From Micromonospora sp. C95 (GTDB taxonomy: Bacteria > Actinomycetota > Actinomycetes > Mycobacteriales > Micromonosporaceae): a DNA stretch of 64,000 nt. This document shows positions 42,754 to 51,815 of the stretch, in pieces. The notes beneath the pieces were generated by a model, which ran no database searches, was not told where the DNA came from, and was given only the letters and a program-made list of their open reading frames with translations. The stretch is taken from contig NZ_JAGPXT010000002.1 in the NCBI RefSeq assembly GCF_018070465.1, positions 62,001 through 126,000 on the forward strand, written 5' to 3'. Each line of letters begins with the position of its first letter. Positions within the stretch are counted from its first letter, which is position 1. Made by a program: the position numbers and the translations under genes.

Positions 42754-44226
42754 TCAGCCAGGTCGGACGGCCACGCCGGGGGAACGGCCCGCGTACCTGC
42801 CGGGCGGAGGGACATCGGTCCGAGCGCTGGCCGTCGCCAGCACCTGGCACCCGTCGAGGATCATTGCTCGCAGCGGTCCGGGGCCCCCATCGGCACCTGT
42901 GACGCCGTCGCCACCGGGCGGAGGAGGACGCTGCGGAAGGCCGGTCGGCTCCGGCATCGACCCGGGCCCTGCACCGGACGTGCCGGTGGCGGGCCGGTGC
43001 CACCCGAGCGCCACCCCGGCCACCGGCGCGGCCGGCGTAACCTCCCCCGGCGGTGCGGCCCGTGGTGCTGCGGCCCGTGGTGCTGCGGCGGTTGGCGGAT
43101 CAGGTGCCGGCGACGGAGCCGGCGCTGAAACACCCGAGACACCCGCAACCGGGTCGGTGGTCGGCGCCCACGACGTCGGCCTCTCCACGGTGTACGAACC
43201 GACAGCGGAAGCTCGCGGCAGGACGGGAATCATGGGAGTGACCTGGCCCGTGAGCTGCGTGACCGGCGTCGCCATCGTTGCCACGCCGGACGACACCGCC
43301 GCGACGGCTGTGACCAGCACCGGTCGCAGCACAGCCGGCGACCGCACGACGACGGCTCCCGTAGCGGGCAGCTCCGCCAGGCCCGTCGCGGGCAGCTCCG
43401 CCAGGCCCGTCGCGGGCAGCTCCGCCAGGCCCGTCGCGGGCAGCTCCGTGACGAGCGGCGGCGCCAGACCGGTCACGGCCCGGGTCACCTCCGACCGGGG
43501 CGGCAGCGCCCCTCCCTCGCCCGGGACCGGAACCCGGTCGCCGACGTTCGGCACGGTCGACCGGATCGGCGGTACCCCCGGCGTGCGCCCGACCGAATCG
43601 GGGCCCTTCGCAGGCCCGCCCCGCGCTGTCCGGGCAGCCATCGCGCGGTCACCTGGCGCACGGCTGGTCAGGGACCGGTCCGCCGGTGAACGGCTGCCCG
43701 GTGACGGGTCGGCGGACGGACCGTCGGGCGTAGGCACTCGACCGGTACGCGCGGTCGCTGGTGGCCGAGCCGGGCGGTCCCGGGCCGGTCGGCCGTTGCG
43801 CGCCCCGCCTCTCTCGGCACGGCTGTTGTCATCCTGCCGACCGGCATCCGGGGAACCGCGCGTCGAACTCCGGCCCCTACCGGGATGCCGGACGTCCGGG
43901 CGTTCGACGAGGCCGGTGACCAGTTCGTCGAGGGGCGAGGCGGGCCGATCGAGGTCGGGGTGCTGCCGATCCGCGCCGGCCGAGGGAACCTCGGCGCTGT
44001 CCGCGCTGGCCGAGGGAACCTCGGCGTTGTCCGCGCTGGCCGGGTCGCTCGACAAGGCACCGACGAGGAGCCCGACGCCGACGGCGGCGGCTGCCATGAC
44101 GGCGAAACGGGCAACGGCGGCACCTGAGCGCGCTGCCGAGGCGTCGGGTTCCCGCCGGGCGGCGGGCGGACGGCGGAACGTCGGACGACGCACGGAGCCT
44201 CTCTCTCGCTGAGAACGTCGACTCAT
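42754..44226 (-). CDS. Pro/Ala-rich exported or membrane-anchored protein with LPATG repeats
   Basis: About 490 residues of low complexity. An Arg-rich start (MSRRSQRERGSVRRPTFRRP) leads to one hydrophobic segment (FAVMAAAAVGVGLLVGALSS near residues 43-62), either an uncleaved signal anchor or a signal peptide cut at ASA. The rest is disordered, rich in Pro, Ala, Arg, Ser and Thr, with four tandem ELPATGLA units near residues 260-290 and a TPVTQLTGQVTPMIPVLP hydrophobic patch. No known domain. Next to the lanthipeptide locus and divergent from nothing; own promoter likely since a strong terminator precedes it. Function unknown. Confidence 0.65.
   Translation of the reverse strand: MSRRSQRERGSVRRPTFRRPPAARREPDASAARSGAAVARFAVMAAAAVGVGLLVGALSSDPASADNAEVPSASADSAEVPSAGADRQHPDLDRPASPLDELVTGLVERPDVRHPGRGRSSTRGSPDAGRQDDNSRAERGGARNGRPARDRPARPPATARTGRVPTPDGPSADPSPGSRSPADRSLTSRAPGDRAMAARTARGGPAKGPDSVGRTPGVPPIRSTVPNVGDRVPVPGEGGALPPRSEVTRAVTGLAPPLVTELPATGLAELPATGLAELPATGLAELPATGAVVVRSPAVLRPVLVTAVAAVSSGVATMATPVTQLTGQVTPMIPVLPRASAVGSYTVERPTSWAPTTDPVAGVSGVSAPAPSPAPDPPTAAAPRAAAPRAAPPGEVTPAAPVAGVALGWHRPATGTSGAGPGSMPEPTGLPQRPPPPGGDGVTGADGGPGPLRAMILDGCQVLATASARTDVPPPGRYAGRSPGVAVRPG
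43364..43448. repeat. 24-base tandem repeat, 3.5 copies, inside the Pro/Ala-rich gene
   Basis: Unit GCGGGCAGCTCCGCCAGGCC-CGTC at 43364-43387, 43388-43411, 43412-43435 and a 13-base partial copy. The copies are identical in sequence. Each encodes ELPATGLA on the minus strand. Near-perfect identity suggests recent expansion. Confidence 0.95.
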
Positions 44227-44366
44227 CGTATTCAGTCCCTTACCCCGTCGCTTACCGTGCACAACCCGGTGACGGATTGCCGACTCTCCGGCTGACGGTG
44301 GCACTGCCATCCGATAACCGGCACGGACTTACCGCGGGGTTTCACCGCCGATCGCAGGCACCAGAA

Positions 44367-44402
44367 CGCGACAAGCCTTCCGCGTCGGGAAGGCTTGTCG
44401 CG
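44367..44402. terminator. Perfect 15-bp hairpin after tatC
   Basis: CGCGACAAGCCTTCC and GGAAGGCTTGTCGCG pair perfectly around a six-base loop (44367-44381, 44388-44402). It lies 22 bases after the tatC stop (minus strand) and separates the tat operon from the Pro/Ala-rich gene. Confidence 0.85.
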
Positions 44403-44424
44403 TTTACCCGCCAAGCGTCGCGGG

Positions 44425-45375
44425 TCAGGTCACGTCGTCGTACCGTCGGTCGATCGGAGCCGGCGCGTCGACAGGTGCAGGGGCGCCGATCGGGCCACTC
44501 GCGTCGACCCGCCGCCCCGCCTCGACCGGCTCCCGGTCGAACTCCAGCGGGGAGACCTCGTCGTCGTCGATGCCGGCATAGATCTCCTTGCCGCGCCCCC
44601 GACGCTTGTCGTTGAGGAATGCGACGCCGACCGCGGCGAAGTAGAGCGCGCACAGGCACAACGCCAGCGCGCTCATGCCGAACGGATCCGGCGTGGGAGT
44701 GACCACCGCGGAGAAGGCGAAGAAGACGAAGACGGCCACCCGCCACCAGCCGAGCAGTCGCTTCGCGCTGGCGATACCGACGAAGTTGAGCATCAACACG
44801 ATCAACGGAAACTCGAACGCCACCCCGAACATCAGAATCAGGTTGGTGATGAACGAGATGTAGCGGGTGATGTCGAGCGTGGTGTTGATGTCATCGCCGG
44901 AGATCTCCAGCAGGAACTCCAGCCCCTTCGAGGCGACGAAGTACGCCAGCACGGCACCGGCCGCGAACAACGGTGCGGCCAGGGCGGTGAAGGCGTACGC
45001 GTACCGCCGCTCGTGCCGGTGCAGGCCCGGCGCGATGAAGGCCCACAACTGGTAGAGCCAGATCGGTGCGGCGAGGATCAGACCGACCCACAGACCGATC
45101 TTCAGGTTCAGCAGGAACAGGTCCGCCGGACCGAGCTGGACGAAGTTGCACCGGCCGTCGGGCAGTTGGCTGCCGGGCAACTGGCAGTAGGGCTGAGACA
45201 GCAGTTCACGGACCGGCCCGGCCAGCCAGAGACCGACACCGAACCCGATCAGGATGCCCAGCGACGCCTTGAACAGCCGGTTGCGTAGCTCGCGGATGTG
45301 CTCGACGAGGGTCATCGAGCCGTCGGCGGCCCGCTCGAAGTTGCTCGATCCGCGCTTGCGGAGTCCGAAGGCCAC
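44425..45375 (-). CDS. tatC: Twin-arginine translocase subunit TatC
   Basis: TatC recognises twin-arginine signal peptides of folded proteins. 316 residues, start GTG at 45375. MTLVEHIRELRNRLFKA is the conserved cytoplasmic N terminus (HxxELRxR), followed by six membrane segments and an FAFSAVVTPTPDPFGM loop typical of TatC. The C-terminal 60 residues are an Asp/Pro-rich tail. tatA lies 18 bases upstream. The twin-arginine-like beta-lactamase-type protein in this window is a possible substrate. Confidence 0.97.
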   Translation of the reverse strand: MAFGLRKRGSSNFERAADGSMTLVEHIRELRNRLFKASLGILIGFGVGLWLAGPVRELLSQPYCQLPGSQLPDGRCNFVQLGPADLFLLNLKIGLWVGLILAAPIWLYQLWAFIAPGLHRHERRYAYAFTALAAPLFAAGAVLAYFVASKGLEFLLEISGDDINTTLDITRYISFITNLILMFGVAFEFPLIVLMLNFVGIASAKRLLGWWRVAVFVFFAFSAVVTPTPDPFGMSALALCLCALYFAAVGVAFLNDKRRGRGKEIYAGIDDDEVSPLEFDREPVEAGRRVDASGPIGAPAPVDAPAPIDRRYDDVT

Positions 45376-45393
45376 GGTTACCTGACCCGGGGG

Positions 45394-45687
45394 TCAGTTC
45401 TCGCGGACGCGCTGCACCGGGTCGACGACCGGCTGCTGCACGGTGCCCTGGTAGGGCTGCTGCTGCGGCGGCGCCGGCTGCTGCGGCGGGTACGGCTGGT
45501 AGCCGGCCTGCGCGTCGGCCTTGCCGGCGAGGTCGCGGTCGTCGTCGGCCAGGCTCTTCGTCTCGGCCTTGATGATCCGCAGCGAGCGGCCGAGGGACCG
45601 GGCGGCGTCGGGAAGCCGCTTCGCGCCGAAGAGCAGGATCAGCACGACCACGAGTACGGCGATGTGCCAGGGCTTGAGGGCATGCAT
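45394..45687 (-). CDS. tatA: Twin-arginine translocase subunit TatA
   Basis: 97 residues: one membrane helix ([20 protein letters not shown], with the hinge FGAKRLP), an amphipathic helix [15 protein letters not shown] and a Gln/Pro-rich tail. Layout and FGxxKLP-like motif identify TatA/E. The start ATG at 45687 is chosen because it begins six residues before the helix. Operon with tatC. Confidence 0.96.
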   Translation of the reverse strand: MHALKPWHIAVLVVVLILLFGAKRLPDAARSLGRSLRIIKAETKSLADDDRDLAGKADAQAGYQPYPPQQPAPPQQQPYQGTVQQPVVDPVQRVREN

Positions 45688-45760
45688 GGAGGGCTCCAGT
45701 CGCACTGTGTCGATGAGGGTGGTTCCGCAGCCCATCGTACGTGCGACGAAGGCCGTTGCC

Positions 45761-45795
45761 ACCCGCCGGGGCGGTGGTGGTTCGTCCCGGCGGGT
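45761..45795. terminator. Inverted repeat in the leader of tatA
   Basis: ACCCGCCGGG and CCCGGCGGGT form a perfect 10-bp stem around a 15-base loop. It lies between the coiled-coil gene and tatA on the minus strand and is followed by no T-run. Could end the pafBC transcript. Confidence 0.5.
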
Positions 45796-45935
45796 GAAGT
45801 CTCGGCCAACCGCGAGTGTCCCGTCAACCAGGCGGCTGGATCATTCTGCGCGAAGTCGCGACGCCGCGTGCAGCAGCACGCACCGTACGGGCAGGAACGC
45901 GCACCGCGCGGGAGGTGACGCCGGCGGAACGGCCC

Positions 45936-46184
45936 TCAGTCGCCGCGCCGCGCCTTGATCACGGTGAGCCGCTGCTGGGTGGTCTCAAGCCGGCTCTGCA
46001 AGCCCTCCGCCCGCTGCTGGAGGCTCTCCGCCGCCTCGCGCAGCGCCGTCGCCTCGTCGGCCCGCCGCTGCAACGCCAGGGCCGCCCGGCGCAGCCGGGG
46101 CAGTCGCGCCAGCACGGGTCGTACCGCCAGCGCGAGCAGAACCAACGGCACCAGCACGAGCGCGAGCACGATCCACTTCAGCAC
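45936..46184 (-). CDS. Small membrane protein with coiled-coil tail, between pafC and tatA
   Basis: 82 residues from a GTG at 46184, ten bases past the pafC stop. One membrane helix (LKWIVLALVLVPLVLLALAV) then a basic hinge and a long heptad-like helix (RRADEATALREAAESLQQRA, EGLQSRLETTQQRLTVIKA). A bitopic protein with cytoplasmic coiled coil is predicted. I do not recognise a named family. Its position in the pafBC-tatAC run may only reflect conserved order. Confidence 0.75.
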   Translation of the reverse strand: MLKWIVLALVLVPLVLLALAVRPVLARLPRLRRAALALQRRADEATALREAAESLQQRAEGLQSRLETTQQRLTVIKARRGD

Positions 46185-46194
46185 GCCGGCCAGC

Positions 46195-47217
46195 CTACTG
46201 CCTGTCGCCGGCCGCCGCCGGGTCCGCGTCGGCCGGCACCGGCTGGGCGTACGCCTCCAGGGCCGCCACCGCCGACTGGTGAATCTGCCCGGCCAGCTCG
46301 GTCGGTGCGACGACCTCGACGTCCGAGCCGAGACCCAGCACGAACCGACGGGCCCAGCCGAGATCGGTGACGCGCAGCGACACCACCCACCGCTCGCCGT
46401 CGGACTCGACCCGCTCGCACGGGTAGTACTCGGTGATCCACCGCTCGCCCCGACCGATCCGCAACGTGACCAGCGGCAGGTCGGGCGAGGGCCGGAACGC
46501 CCCGTGACGCAGGTCGTGCGGCCGGGCCTGCGGGGGCACCACGGCCGGTTCGGCAAGCTCGGTCACCGCGTCGATCCGGTCGGCCCGGAACAGCCGCACC
46601 GCCTCGGCGCGGCGGCACCACGCCTCCAGGTACGTCCGGCCGCCGATCATCAGCACCCGCAGCGGGTCGATGACCCGCTCGGTGGTCTCGTCGCGGGCCG
46701 GCGTGTAATACGTGATCCGCAACGCGCGGCCACCCTCCACCGCGGCCCGCAACTGTTCCACCCGGCCGGTGTCACCGGGCAGCCGCACCTCGACCGGCGC
46801 GGCGACCAGGTCACCGGCCGCGTCCTCGATCTTCGCGAGGGCCCGCTCGACCGCCTCCCGGTTCGCCACCGCGGCCGTCTCGGCCAGCATCCGCAACGCC
46901 ACCACCAGCGCCAGCGCCTCGTCCGGCGTGAGCCGCAGCGGCCGGTCGATGCCCGCGTCGTAGGTGATGGTCACCCGGTCACCGTCGAACGCCATGTCGA
47001 TCAGGTCACCCGGGCCGTACCCGGGCAGCCCGCAGACCCACAACAGCTCCAGGTCCTCGCGCAACTGCCGCTCGGTGACACCCAGGTCACCGGCCGCCTC
47101 GGCGATCTCGATCCCGGGCCGGGCGAGCAGGTACGGCACCAGGTTCAGCAACCGGGCCAGCCGGTCCGCTGACGCCCGGGAACCAGCACGGGCCGCCGGT
47201 CGGGTCGGGCCGCTCAT
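46195..47217 (-). CDS. pafC: DNA-damage response regulator subunit PafC (WYL domain)
   Basis: PafC with PafB activates RecA-independent DNA-damage genes in actinobacteria. 340 residues: an HTH near residues 18-60 (ADRLARLLNLVPYLLARPGI, AEAAGDLGVTERQLREDLEL), a WYL-type core (LRITYYTPARDETTERVIDP, GGRTYLEAWCRRAEAVRLFR) and a WCX C-terminal domain. In place of W-Y-L the triplet reads TYLEAW. Start ATG 47217 overlaps the pafB stop (ATGA). Confidence 0.95.
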   Translation of the reverse strand: MSGPTRPAARAGSRASADRLARLLNLVPYLLARPGIEIAEAAGDLGVTERQLREDLELLWVCGLPGYGPGDLIDMAFDGDRVTITYDAGIDRPLRLTPDEALALVVALRMLAETAAVANREAVERALAKIEDAAGDLVAAPVEVRLPGDTGRVEQLRAAVEGGRALRITYYTPARDETTERVIDPLRVLMIGGRTYLEAWCRRAEAVRLFRADRIDAVTELAEPAVVPPQARPHDLRHGAFRPSPDLPLVTLRIGRGERWITEYYPCERVESDGERWVVSLRVTDLGWARRFVLGLGSDVEVVAPTELAGQIHQSAVAALEAYAQPVPADADPAAAGDRQ

Positions 47218-48203
47218 GGGACCACCGTCAGCGAGTCGTGTCGGGCGGCGATCTCCTTCAGCCGCTGGATGACCGCCTCCCGCACCTCGGGCGGGTCGAC
47301 CACCCGCACGTCGGGCCCGTAGCCGACCAGGTGACCGGCCAGCGAGCAGGCGTCGCCGTACGGCAGCACCAGCCGGTCCGCCTCGGGCCCGACGGTGACC
47401 TCCACCGCCCAGCGGCGCAACCCGGCGGCACGTCCAGGGGTGACCAGCACGGTCGCCCGGCCGGGTCGCTCGACCGGGCCGGACCAGCGGGCCACGTGAC
47501 TGATCAGGTCGACACCGGTCGGCGGCTGGTAGGCACCCGGCTCGCCGGTGGCCCGCACCGGGCCCACCACCCGGGACAACCGGAAACAACGGGTGGCGTC
47601 GCGGTCCAGGTCGTGGCCGACCACGTACCACCGGCCCCGCCAGCACACCACGCCCCACGGTTGCAGCCGGCGCCGGGCGGGCGCGTCGCGGTCCGGCACC
47701 CGGTAGTCGAAGCGGACCTCCCGGCGGTCGCGGGCGGCCGCGGTCAGCGGCGCGAACGCCGGGTCGACCGTGACCATCGGCTCCAGCCCGAGGGTGGCCT
47801 GGGGGTCCACGTCCACGCCGGCGGCGCGCAGCTTCGCCAACCCGGACGAGGCGGCGGCGGCCAGCCCGGCGTGCTGCCAGAGTCGTGCGGCGATGCCGAC
47901 TGCGGCTGCCTCGTCCGGCTGGAGGGGAATGTCGGGCAGCGCGTACTCCCGGCGGGCGATCCGATATCCGGGCTCCGCGTCGAAGGCGCTGGCCGTCCCG
48001 GTCTCCAGCGGTACGCCCAGTTCCCGCAGCTCAGCCTTGTCCCGCTCGAACTTGCGCTGGAAGGCCTCGTGCTCGCGGGCGTCGTCCGGATCGTGTTCGT
48101 AACCGGGCACGGTCGCGGCGATCTGCGCGGCGGTCAGGAACCGCCGCGTGGACAGCAGGCAGATCACCAGGTTGACCAGCCGTTCGGTGCGACTCCGCGA
48201 CAC
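47214..48203 (-). CDS. pafB: DNA-damage response regulator subunit PafB (WYL domain)
   Basis: Partner of PafC. 329 residues: winged helix at 6-75 (TERLVNLVICLLSTRRFLTA, then FERDKAELRELGVPLE), WYL core (EVRFDYRVPDRDAPARRRLQ, WRGRWYVVGHDLDRDATRCF with the W-Y-V form of the motif) and WCX domain to the end. It is co-translated with pafC. A palindromic repeat lies in its upstream region. Confidence 0.95.
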   Translation of the reverse strand: MSRSRTERLVNLVICLLSTRRFLTAAQIAATVPGYEHDPDDAREHEAFQRKFERDKAELRELGVPLETGTASAFDAEPGYRIARREYALPDIPLQPDEAAAVGIAARLWQHAGLAAAASSGLAKLRAAGVDVDPQATLGLEPMVTVDPAFAPLTAAARDRREVRFDYRVPDRDAPARRRLQPWGVVCWRGRWYVVGHDLDRDATRCFRLSRVVGPVRATGEPGAYQPPTGVDLISHVARWSGPVERPGRATVLVTPGRAAGLRRWAVEVTVGPEADRLVLPYGDACSLAGHLVGYGPDVRVVDPPEVREAVIQRLKEIAARHDSLTVVP

Positions 48204-48278
48204 CCGCTACACGCTAGCAGCCCACCCCCCTCCCCCAGTCACCCCACGCCACCCCCTCTCCCCCAATCCCTCCTCGTC

Positions 48279-48354
48279 CGTCGATCTTGCACTTCTGGTC
48301 GCCGGTATGCCGCTTTTGTTGTGCTGCGCGGAGGCAGAAAGTGCAAGATCGACG
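48279..48354. repeat. Palindromic intergenic repeat, copy 3 (GATCTTGCACTT family)
   Basis: Arms CGTCGATCTTGCACTT-CTG (48279-48297) and CAGAAAGTGCAAGATCGACG (48335-48354) pair with a one-base bulge. Unlike copies 1 and 2 it lies between divergent genes (pafB and the DUF3866 gene), so termination cannot be its only role. Confidence 0.9.
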
Positions 48355-48397
48355 GGTGGGGTGCGGGGGGCGGGGTGGCGTGGGTTAGCGTGCGGGG

Positions 48398-49510
48398 GTG
48401 GTGCGGTGGCGGGTGGGGACGGTAGCGGGGGTGCGTCGGCGGTGGGCCGGGGCGGTGGAGCTGGACGTCGAGGTGGATGGCGGCGGCGCGATGCGGGCGC
48501 TGGCCTATCCGGCGCTCGTCGGTGAGCCGGAGGCGGGCGATCGGGTGCTACTCAACGCCGGTGCGCTGCTGATGGGGCTGGGTACCGGCGGGTACGCCCT
48601 GGTCGTGGCGCTGCCGGAGCGGCTGCCGCCGGACCCGCCGCAGGCTCTCGACTCCCGCGACGCGGGGCATCTGGTCAAGGCCCGGTACACCCCGTTGCAG
48701 CCGATCCTGCTCGGCGTCGACGAGGAGGCCTCACCGCACCGGCAGGTGTTGGCCGCCGCCGACGACCTGGCCGGCCTGCCGGTGGTGACGGCCGACCTGC
48801 ACTCCGCGCTGCCGGCGATCCTGGCCGGAGTTCGGCTCGACGCGCCGCAGGCGCGGGTGGCGTACCTGCTCACCGACGGCGGGGCGTTGCCCGCCTGGTT
48901 CTCCCGCACCCTCGCCGGGCTGCGCGACGAACTGGTCGGCACGATCAGCGTGGGGCAGGCGTTCGGCGGTGATCTGGAGGCGTCGACCCTGCACAGCGGA
49001 CTGCTCGCCGCCCGGCACGTGCTGGGCGCCGACGTGGCGGTGGTGGCGCAGGGCCCGGGCAATCTCGGTACCGGCACCCGCTGGGGATTCTCCGGGGTGG
49101 CCGTCGGCGAGGCGGTGAACGCCGTCGCCACTCTCGGCGGCCGCCCGGTGGGCTCGCTACGGATCTCCGCCGCCGACCCGCGACCCCGGCACCGGGGCGT
49201 GTCGCACCACAGCCTCACCGCGTACGGCCGGGTGGCGCTGGCCCGCGCGGAACTGGTCGTGCCGGCGGGCCTGGAACCGGAACTTGCCGCCGAGGTCGAG
49301 GCCGCGGTGAAACCGCTGGCCGAGCGGCACACGCTGGTGCGGGTGGACACCACCGGGCTGGACCCGGCGCTGCGACGCAGCCCGGTGCCGCTGTCGACGA
49401 TGGGACGCGGGCTGGACGCCGACCACGCCTACTTCCTGGCCGCCGCCGCGGCCGGCCGGCACGCCGCCCGCCTGACGATGCAGCCACCTCCGGCACCGGC
49501 CGGGGGCTGA
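48398..49510 (+). CDS. DUF3866 family protein
   Basis: 370 residues from GTG 48398, with a TAGCGT -10-like box a few bases upstream (probably leaderless). ARYTPLQPILLGVDEEASPH, AQGPGNLGTGTRWGFSGVAV, the RPRHRGVSHHSLTAYGRVAL stretch and LDADHAYFLAAAAAGRHAA match the DUF3866 family, conserved in actinobacteria beside the paf genes. No catalytic site is known; the His-rich RHRGVSHHS and the final DxDxAYF are good candidates for metal or ligand binding. It sits on the plus strand between two minus-strand paf genes. Confidence 0.85.
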   Translation: MVRWRVGTVAGVRRRWAGAVELDVEVDGGGAMRALAYPALVGEPEAGDRVLLNAGALLMGLGTGGYALVVALPERLPPDPPQALDSRDAGHLVKARYTPLQPILLGVDEEASPHRQVLAAADDLAGLPVVTADLHSALPAILAGVRLDAPQARVAYLLTDGGALPAWFSRTLAGLRDELVGTISVGQAFGGDLEASTLHSGLLAARHVLGADVAVVAQGPGNLGTGTRWGFSGVAVGEAVNAVATLGGRPVGSLRISAADPRPRHRGVSHHSLTAYGRVALARAELVVPAGLEPELAAEVEAAVKPLAERHTLVRVDTTGLDPALRRSPVPLSTMGRGLDADHAYFLAAAAAGRHAARLTMQPPPAPAGG

Positions 49511-49541
49511 CCAGGCGCCCTGTGCGAACGCCCCGCGCGCC

Positions 49542-49727
49542 TCAGGCGAAGATGACCAGGGCGAGCCAGGCGCCGACGATCAGCGCCAGAGCCAGGGCCA
49601 GCACCCAGGTGGGCACGGTGTGACCGCCACGGCGGTTACGCTCGATCTCGGCGCGGACCTTGTCGCGGCGGCGTTCGAGCCAGCTCTGCCGCTGAGCGCC
49701 CGGGGTGGGAGGTTCAGGAGGAATCAT
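49542..49727 (-). CDS. Small single-pass membrane protein downstream of pafA
   Basis: 61 residues: a charged, helical N terminus (SWLERRRDKVRAEIERNRRG) then one C-terminal membrane helix (VPTWVLALALALIVGAWLAL). A tail-anchored topology is predicted. The ATG at 49727 lies 54 bases after the pafA stop. Function unknown; kept as a gene because of the clear helix layout and codon bias. Confidence 0.7.
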   Translation of the reverse strand: MIPPEPPTPGAQRQSWLERRRDKVRAEIERNRRGGHTVPTWVLALALALIVGAWLALVIFA

Positions 49728-49780
49728 GGCCTGACCAGCCTACCCGGGGCCGGCCGTCGGCTCGGCCCCGGTCGGCTCCG

Positions 49781-51139
49781 TCACATGCTGGCGATCAGCC
49801 GTTCCACCCGCTCGTCGTACGCCCGGAACGGGTCCTTGCAGAGCACCGTCCGCTGCGCCTGGTCGTTGAGCTTCAGGTGCACCCAGTCGACGGTGAAGTC
49901 CCGTCGCTTCTCCTGTGCGTGCCGGATGAACTCGCCGCGCAGCCGGGCCCGGGTGGTCTGCGGCGGCGTCTCCTTCGCCTCGAAGATCTCCGGATCGGTG
50001 GCCACCCGGTCCACGTCGCCGCGCCGCTCCAGCAATGCGTAGAGCCCGCGCCCCCGGCGCAGGTCGTGGTACGCCAGGTCCATCTGCGCCACCCGGGGGT
50101 GGGACAGCGGCAGGTCGTGCTTGCGCTGGTAACGCTCGATCAGCCGCAGCTTGGTCACCCAGTCGATCTCCCGGGAGACCGGTTCCAGGTCGCCGGTCTC
50201 CACCGCCCGCAGCACCCGCCCCCACAGCTCGACCACCCGCTTGGCGGTCTGGTCGCCGCCCCGGCGCTCGACGAACTCGGTGGCCTTGGCCAGATATTCC
50301 TGCTGGATCTCCAGGGCGCTGATCTCCTTGCCCGAGGCCAACCGCACCTTCCGCCGGCCGGTGATGTCGTGCGACACCTCCCGGATCGCCCGGATCGGGT
50401 TCTCCAGGGTGAGGTCGCGCATCACCACGCCACCCTCGATCATGCGCAGCACGATGTCGGCGGTGCCGACCTTCAGCAGCGTGGTGACCTCGTTCATGTT
50501 GGAGTCGCCGACGATCACGTGCAGCCGGCGGTACCGTTCCGCGTCGGCGTGCGGCTCGTCGCGGGTGTTGATGATCGGGCGGCTGCGGGTGGTCGCCGAG
50601 GACACTCCCTCCCAGATGTGCTCGGCCCGCTGGGACAGGCAGTACACCGCGCCGCGCGGCGTCTGCAACACCTTGCCGGCACCGCAGATGAGCTGCCGGG
50701 TGACCAGGAACGGGATCAGCACGTCGGCGAGCCGGCCGAACTCGCCGTGCCGGGACACCAGGTAGTTCTCGTGGCAGCCGTACGAGTTGCCGGCCGAGTC
50801 GGTGTTGTTCTTGAACAGGTAGATCTCGCCGGCGATGCCCTCGTCGTGCAGCCGCTTCTCCGCGTCGATGAGCAGCCCCTCCAGGATCCGCTCGCCGGCC
50901 CGGTCGTGGGCGACCAGGTCGACCACCGAGTCGCACTCCGGGGTGGCGTACTCGGGGTGTGAGCCGACATCCAGGTAGAGCCGCGCCCCGTTACGCAGGA
51001 AGACGTTGCTCGACCGGCCCCAGGACACCACCCGGCGGAAGAGGTACCGGGCCACCTCGTCGGGGGACAGCCGCCGCTGTCCGCGGTAGGTACAGGTGAC
51101 GCCGTACTCGGTCTCCAGACCGAAGATTCGCCGTTCCAT
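49781..51139 (-). CDS. pafA: Pup-protein ligase PafA
   Basis: PafA joins the C-terminal Glu of Pup (after deamidation) to lysines of target proteins. 452 residues, full length. It begins [15 protein letters not shown] with the ATP/Mg-binding Glu, and has [60 protein letters not shown] and [19 protein letters not shown], the glutamine-synthetase-like catalytic blocks shared with Dop. It lacks the Dop-specific loop. Start ATG at 51139. Confidence 0.97.
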   Translation of the reverse strand: MERRIFGLETEYGVTCTYRGQRRLSPDEVARYLFRRVVSWGRSSNVFLRNGARLYLDVGSHPEYATPECDSVVDLVAHDRAGERILEGLLIDAEKRLHDEGIAGEIYLFKNNTDSAGNSYGCHENYLVSRHGEFGRLADVLIPFLVTRQLICGAGKVLQTPRGAVYCLSQRAEHIWEGVSSATTRSRPIINTRDEPHADAERYRRLHVIVGDSNMNEVTTLLKVGTADIVLRMIEGGVVMRDLTLENPIRAIREVSHDITGRRKVRLASGKEISALEIQQEYLAKATEFVERRGGDQTAKRVVELWGRVLRAVETGDLEPVSREIDWVTKLRLIERYQRKHDLPLSHPRVAQMDLAYHDLRRGRGLYALLERRGDVDRVATDPEIFEAKETPPQTTRARLRGEFIRHAQEKRRDFTVDWVHLKLNDQAQRTVLCKDPFRAYDERVERLIASM

Positions 51140-51197
51140 GATGAGACATTAGCCGTACGGAGGCCCTGTTCGTCACTGTCGGGGGCACGTGCCGACC

Positions 51198-51815
51198 TCA
51201 GCCGTCGGTGGAACCTGCCGCGGCGACGAGAGTCGCGACGTACCGCCGGCAGGTGTCGTACTCCGGCAGCAACCCGGCCGCCCGGGCCTGCGCCAGGGTG
51301 GGCGCGGCGGCGTCGCGGGCGGACAGCTGCGGCCCGGTGGTCGGCCAGTCGATGCCCAGTTCCTCGTCCAGCGGGTGCACCGCGTGCTCGGCCGAGGGGT
51401 GGTACGTGGTCGAGCAGAGGTAGGTGAGGGTGGCGTCGTCGGTCAACGCGCAGAAGCCGTGGCCGAGCCCCTCGGCCAGGTAGACCGCACGCCGGTCCAC
51501 GTCGTCCAGGCGTACCCCCTCCCACCGGCCGAAGGTGGGCGAGCCGACCCGCAGGTCGACGAGCACGTCGAGCACCGCCCCCCGGACGCAGGTGACGTAC
51601 TTCGCCTGCCCCGGCGGCACGTCGGCGAAGTGGATGCCGCGCACCACGTCACGGGCCGAGACCGACAGGTTGCCCTGTGCCAGCCGCAACGGATGCCCGA
51701 CCGCCTCGGCCAGGCGGTCGAAGCGGTACCACTCCAGGAACAGCCCGCGCGGGTCGCCGTGCTGCTGCGGGGTGATCTCCCAGGCGCCCTCGACGCTCAA
51801 CGGTCGCAGCTTCAT
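51198..51815 (-). CDS. rfbC: dTDP-4-dehydrorhamnose 3,5-epimerase
   Basis: Third step of dTDP-L-rhamnose synthesis. 205 residues of cupin fold with [31 protein letters not shown] (catalytic His in RGIHF), [20 protein letters not shown] and [17 protein letters not shown]. Start ATG 51815 overlaps the rfbA stop (ATGA). Transcribed with rfbA away from rfbB. Confidence 0.96.
   Translation of the reverse strand: MKLRPLSVEGAWEITPQQHGDPRGLFLEWYRFDRLAEAVGHPLRLAQGNLSVSARDVVRGIHFADVPPGQAKYVTCVRGAVLDVLVDLRVGSPTFGRWEGVRLDDVDRRAVYLAEGLGHGFCALTDDATLTYLCSTTYHPSAEHAVHPLDEELGIDWPTTGPQLSARDAAAPTLAQARAAGLLPEYDTCRRYVATLVAAAGSTDG

Noticed and set aside
42754-44226. LPATG units as classic sortase signals
   Set aside because: They are internal and lack the C-terminal hydrophobic helix and basic tail; kept only as a curiosity.
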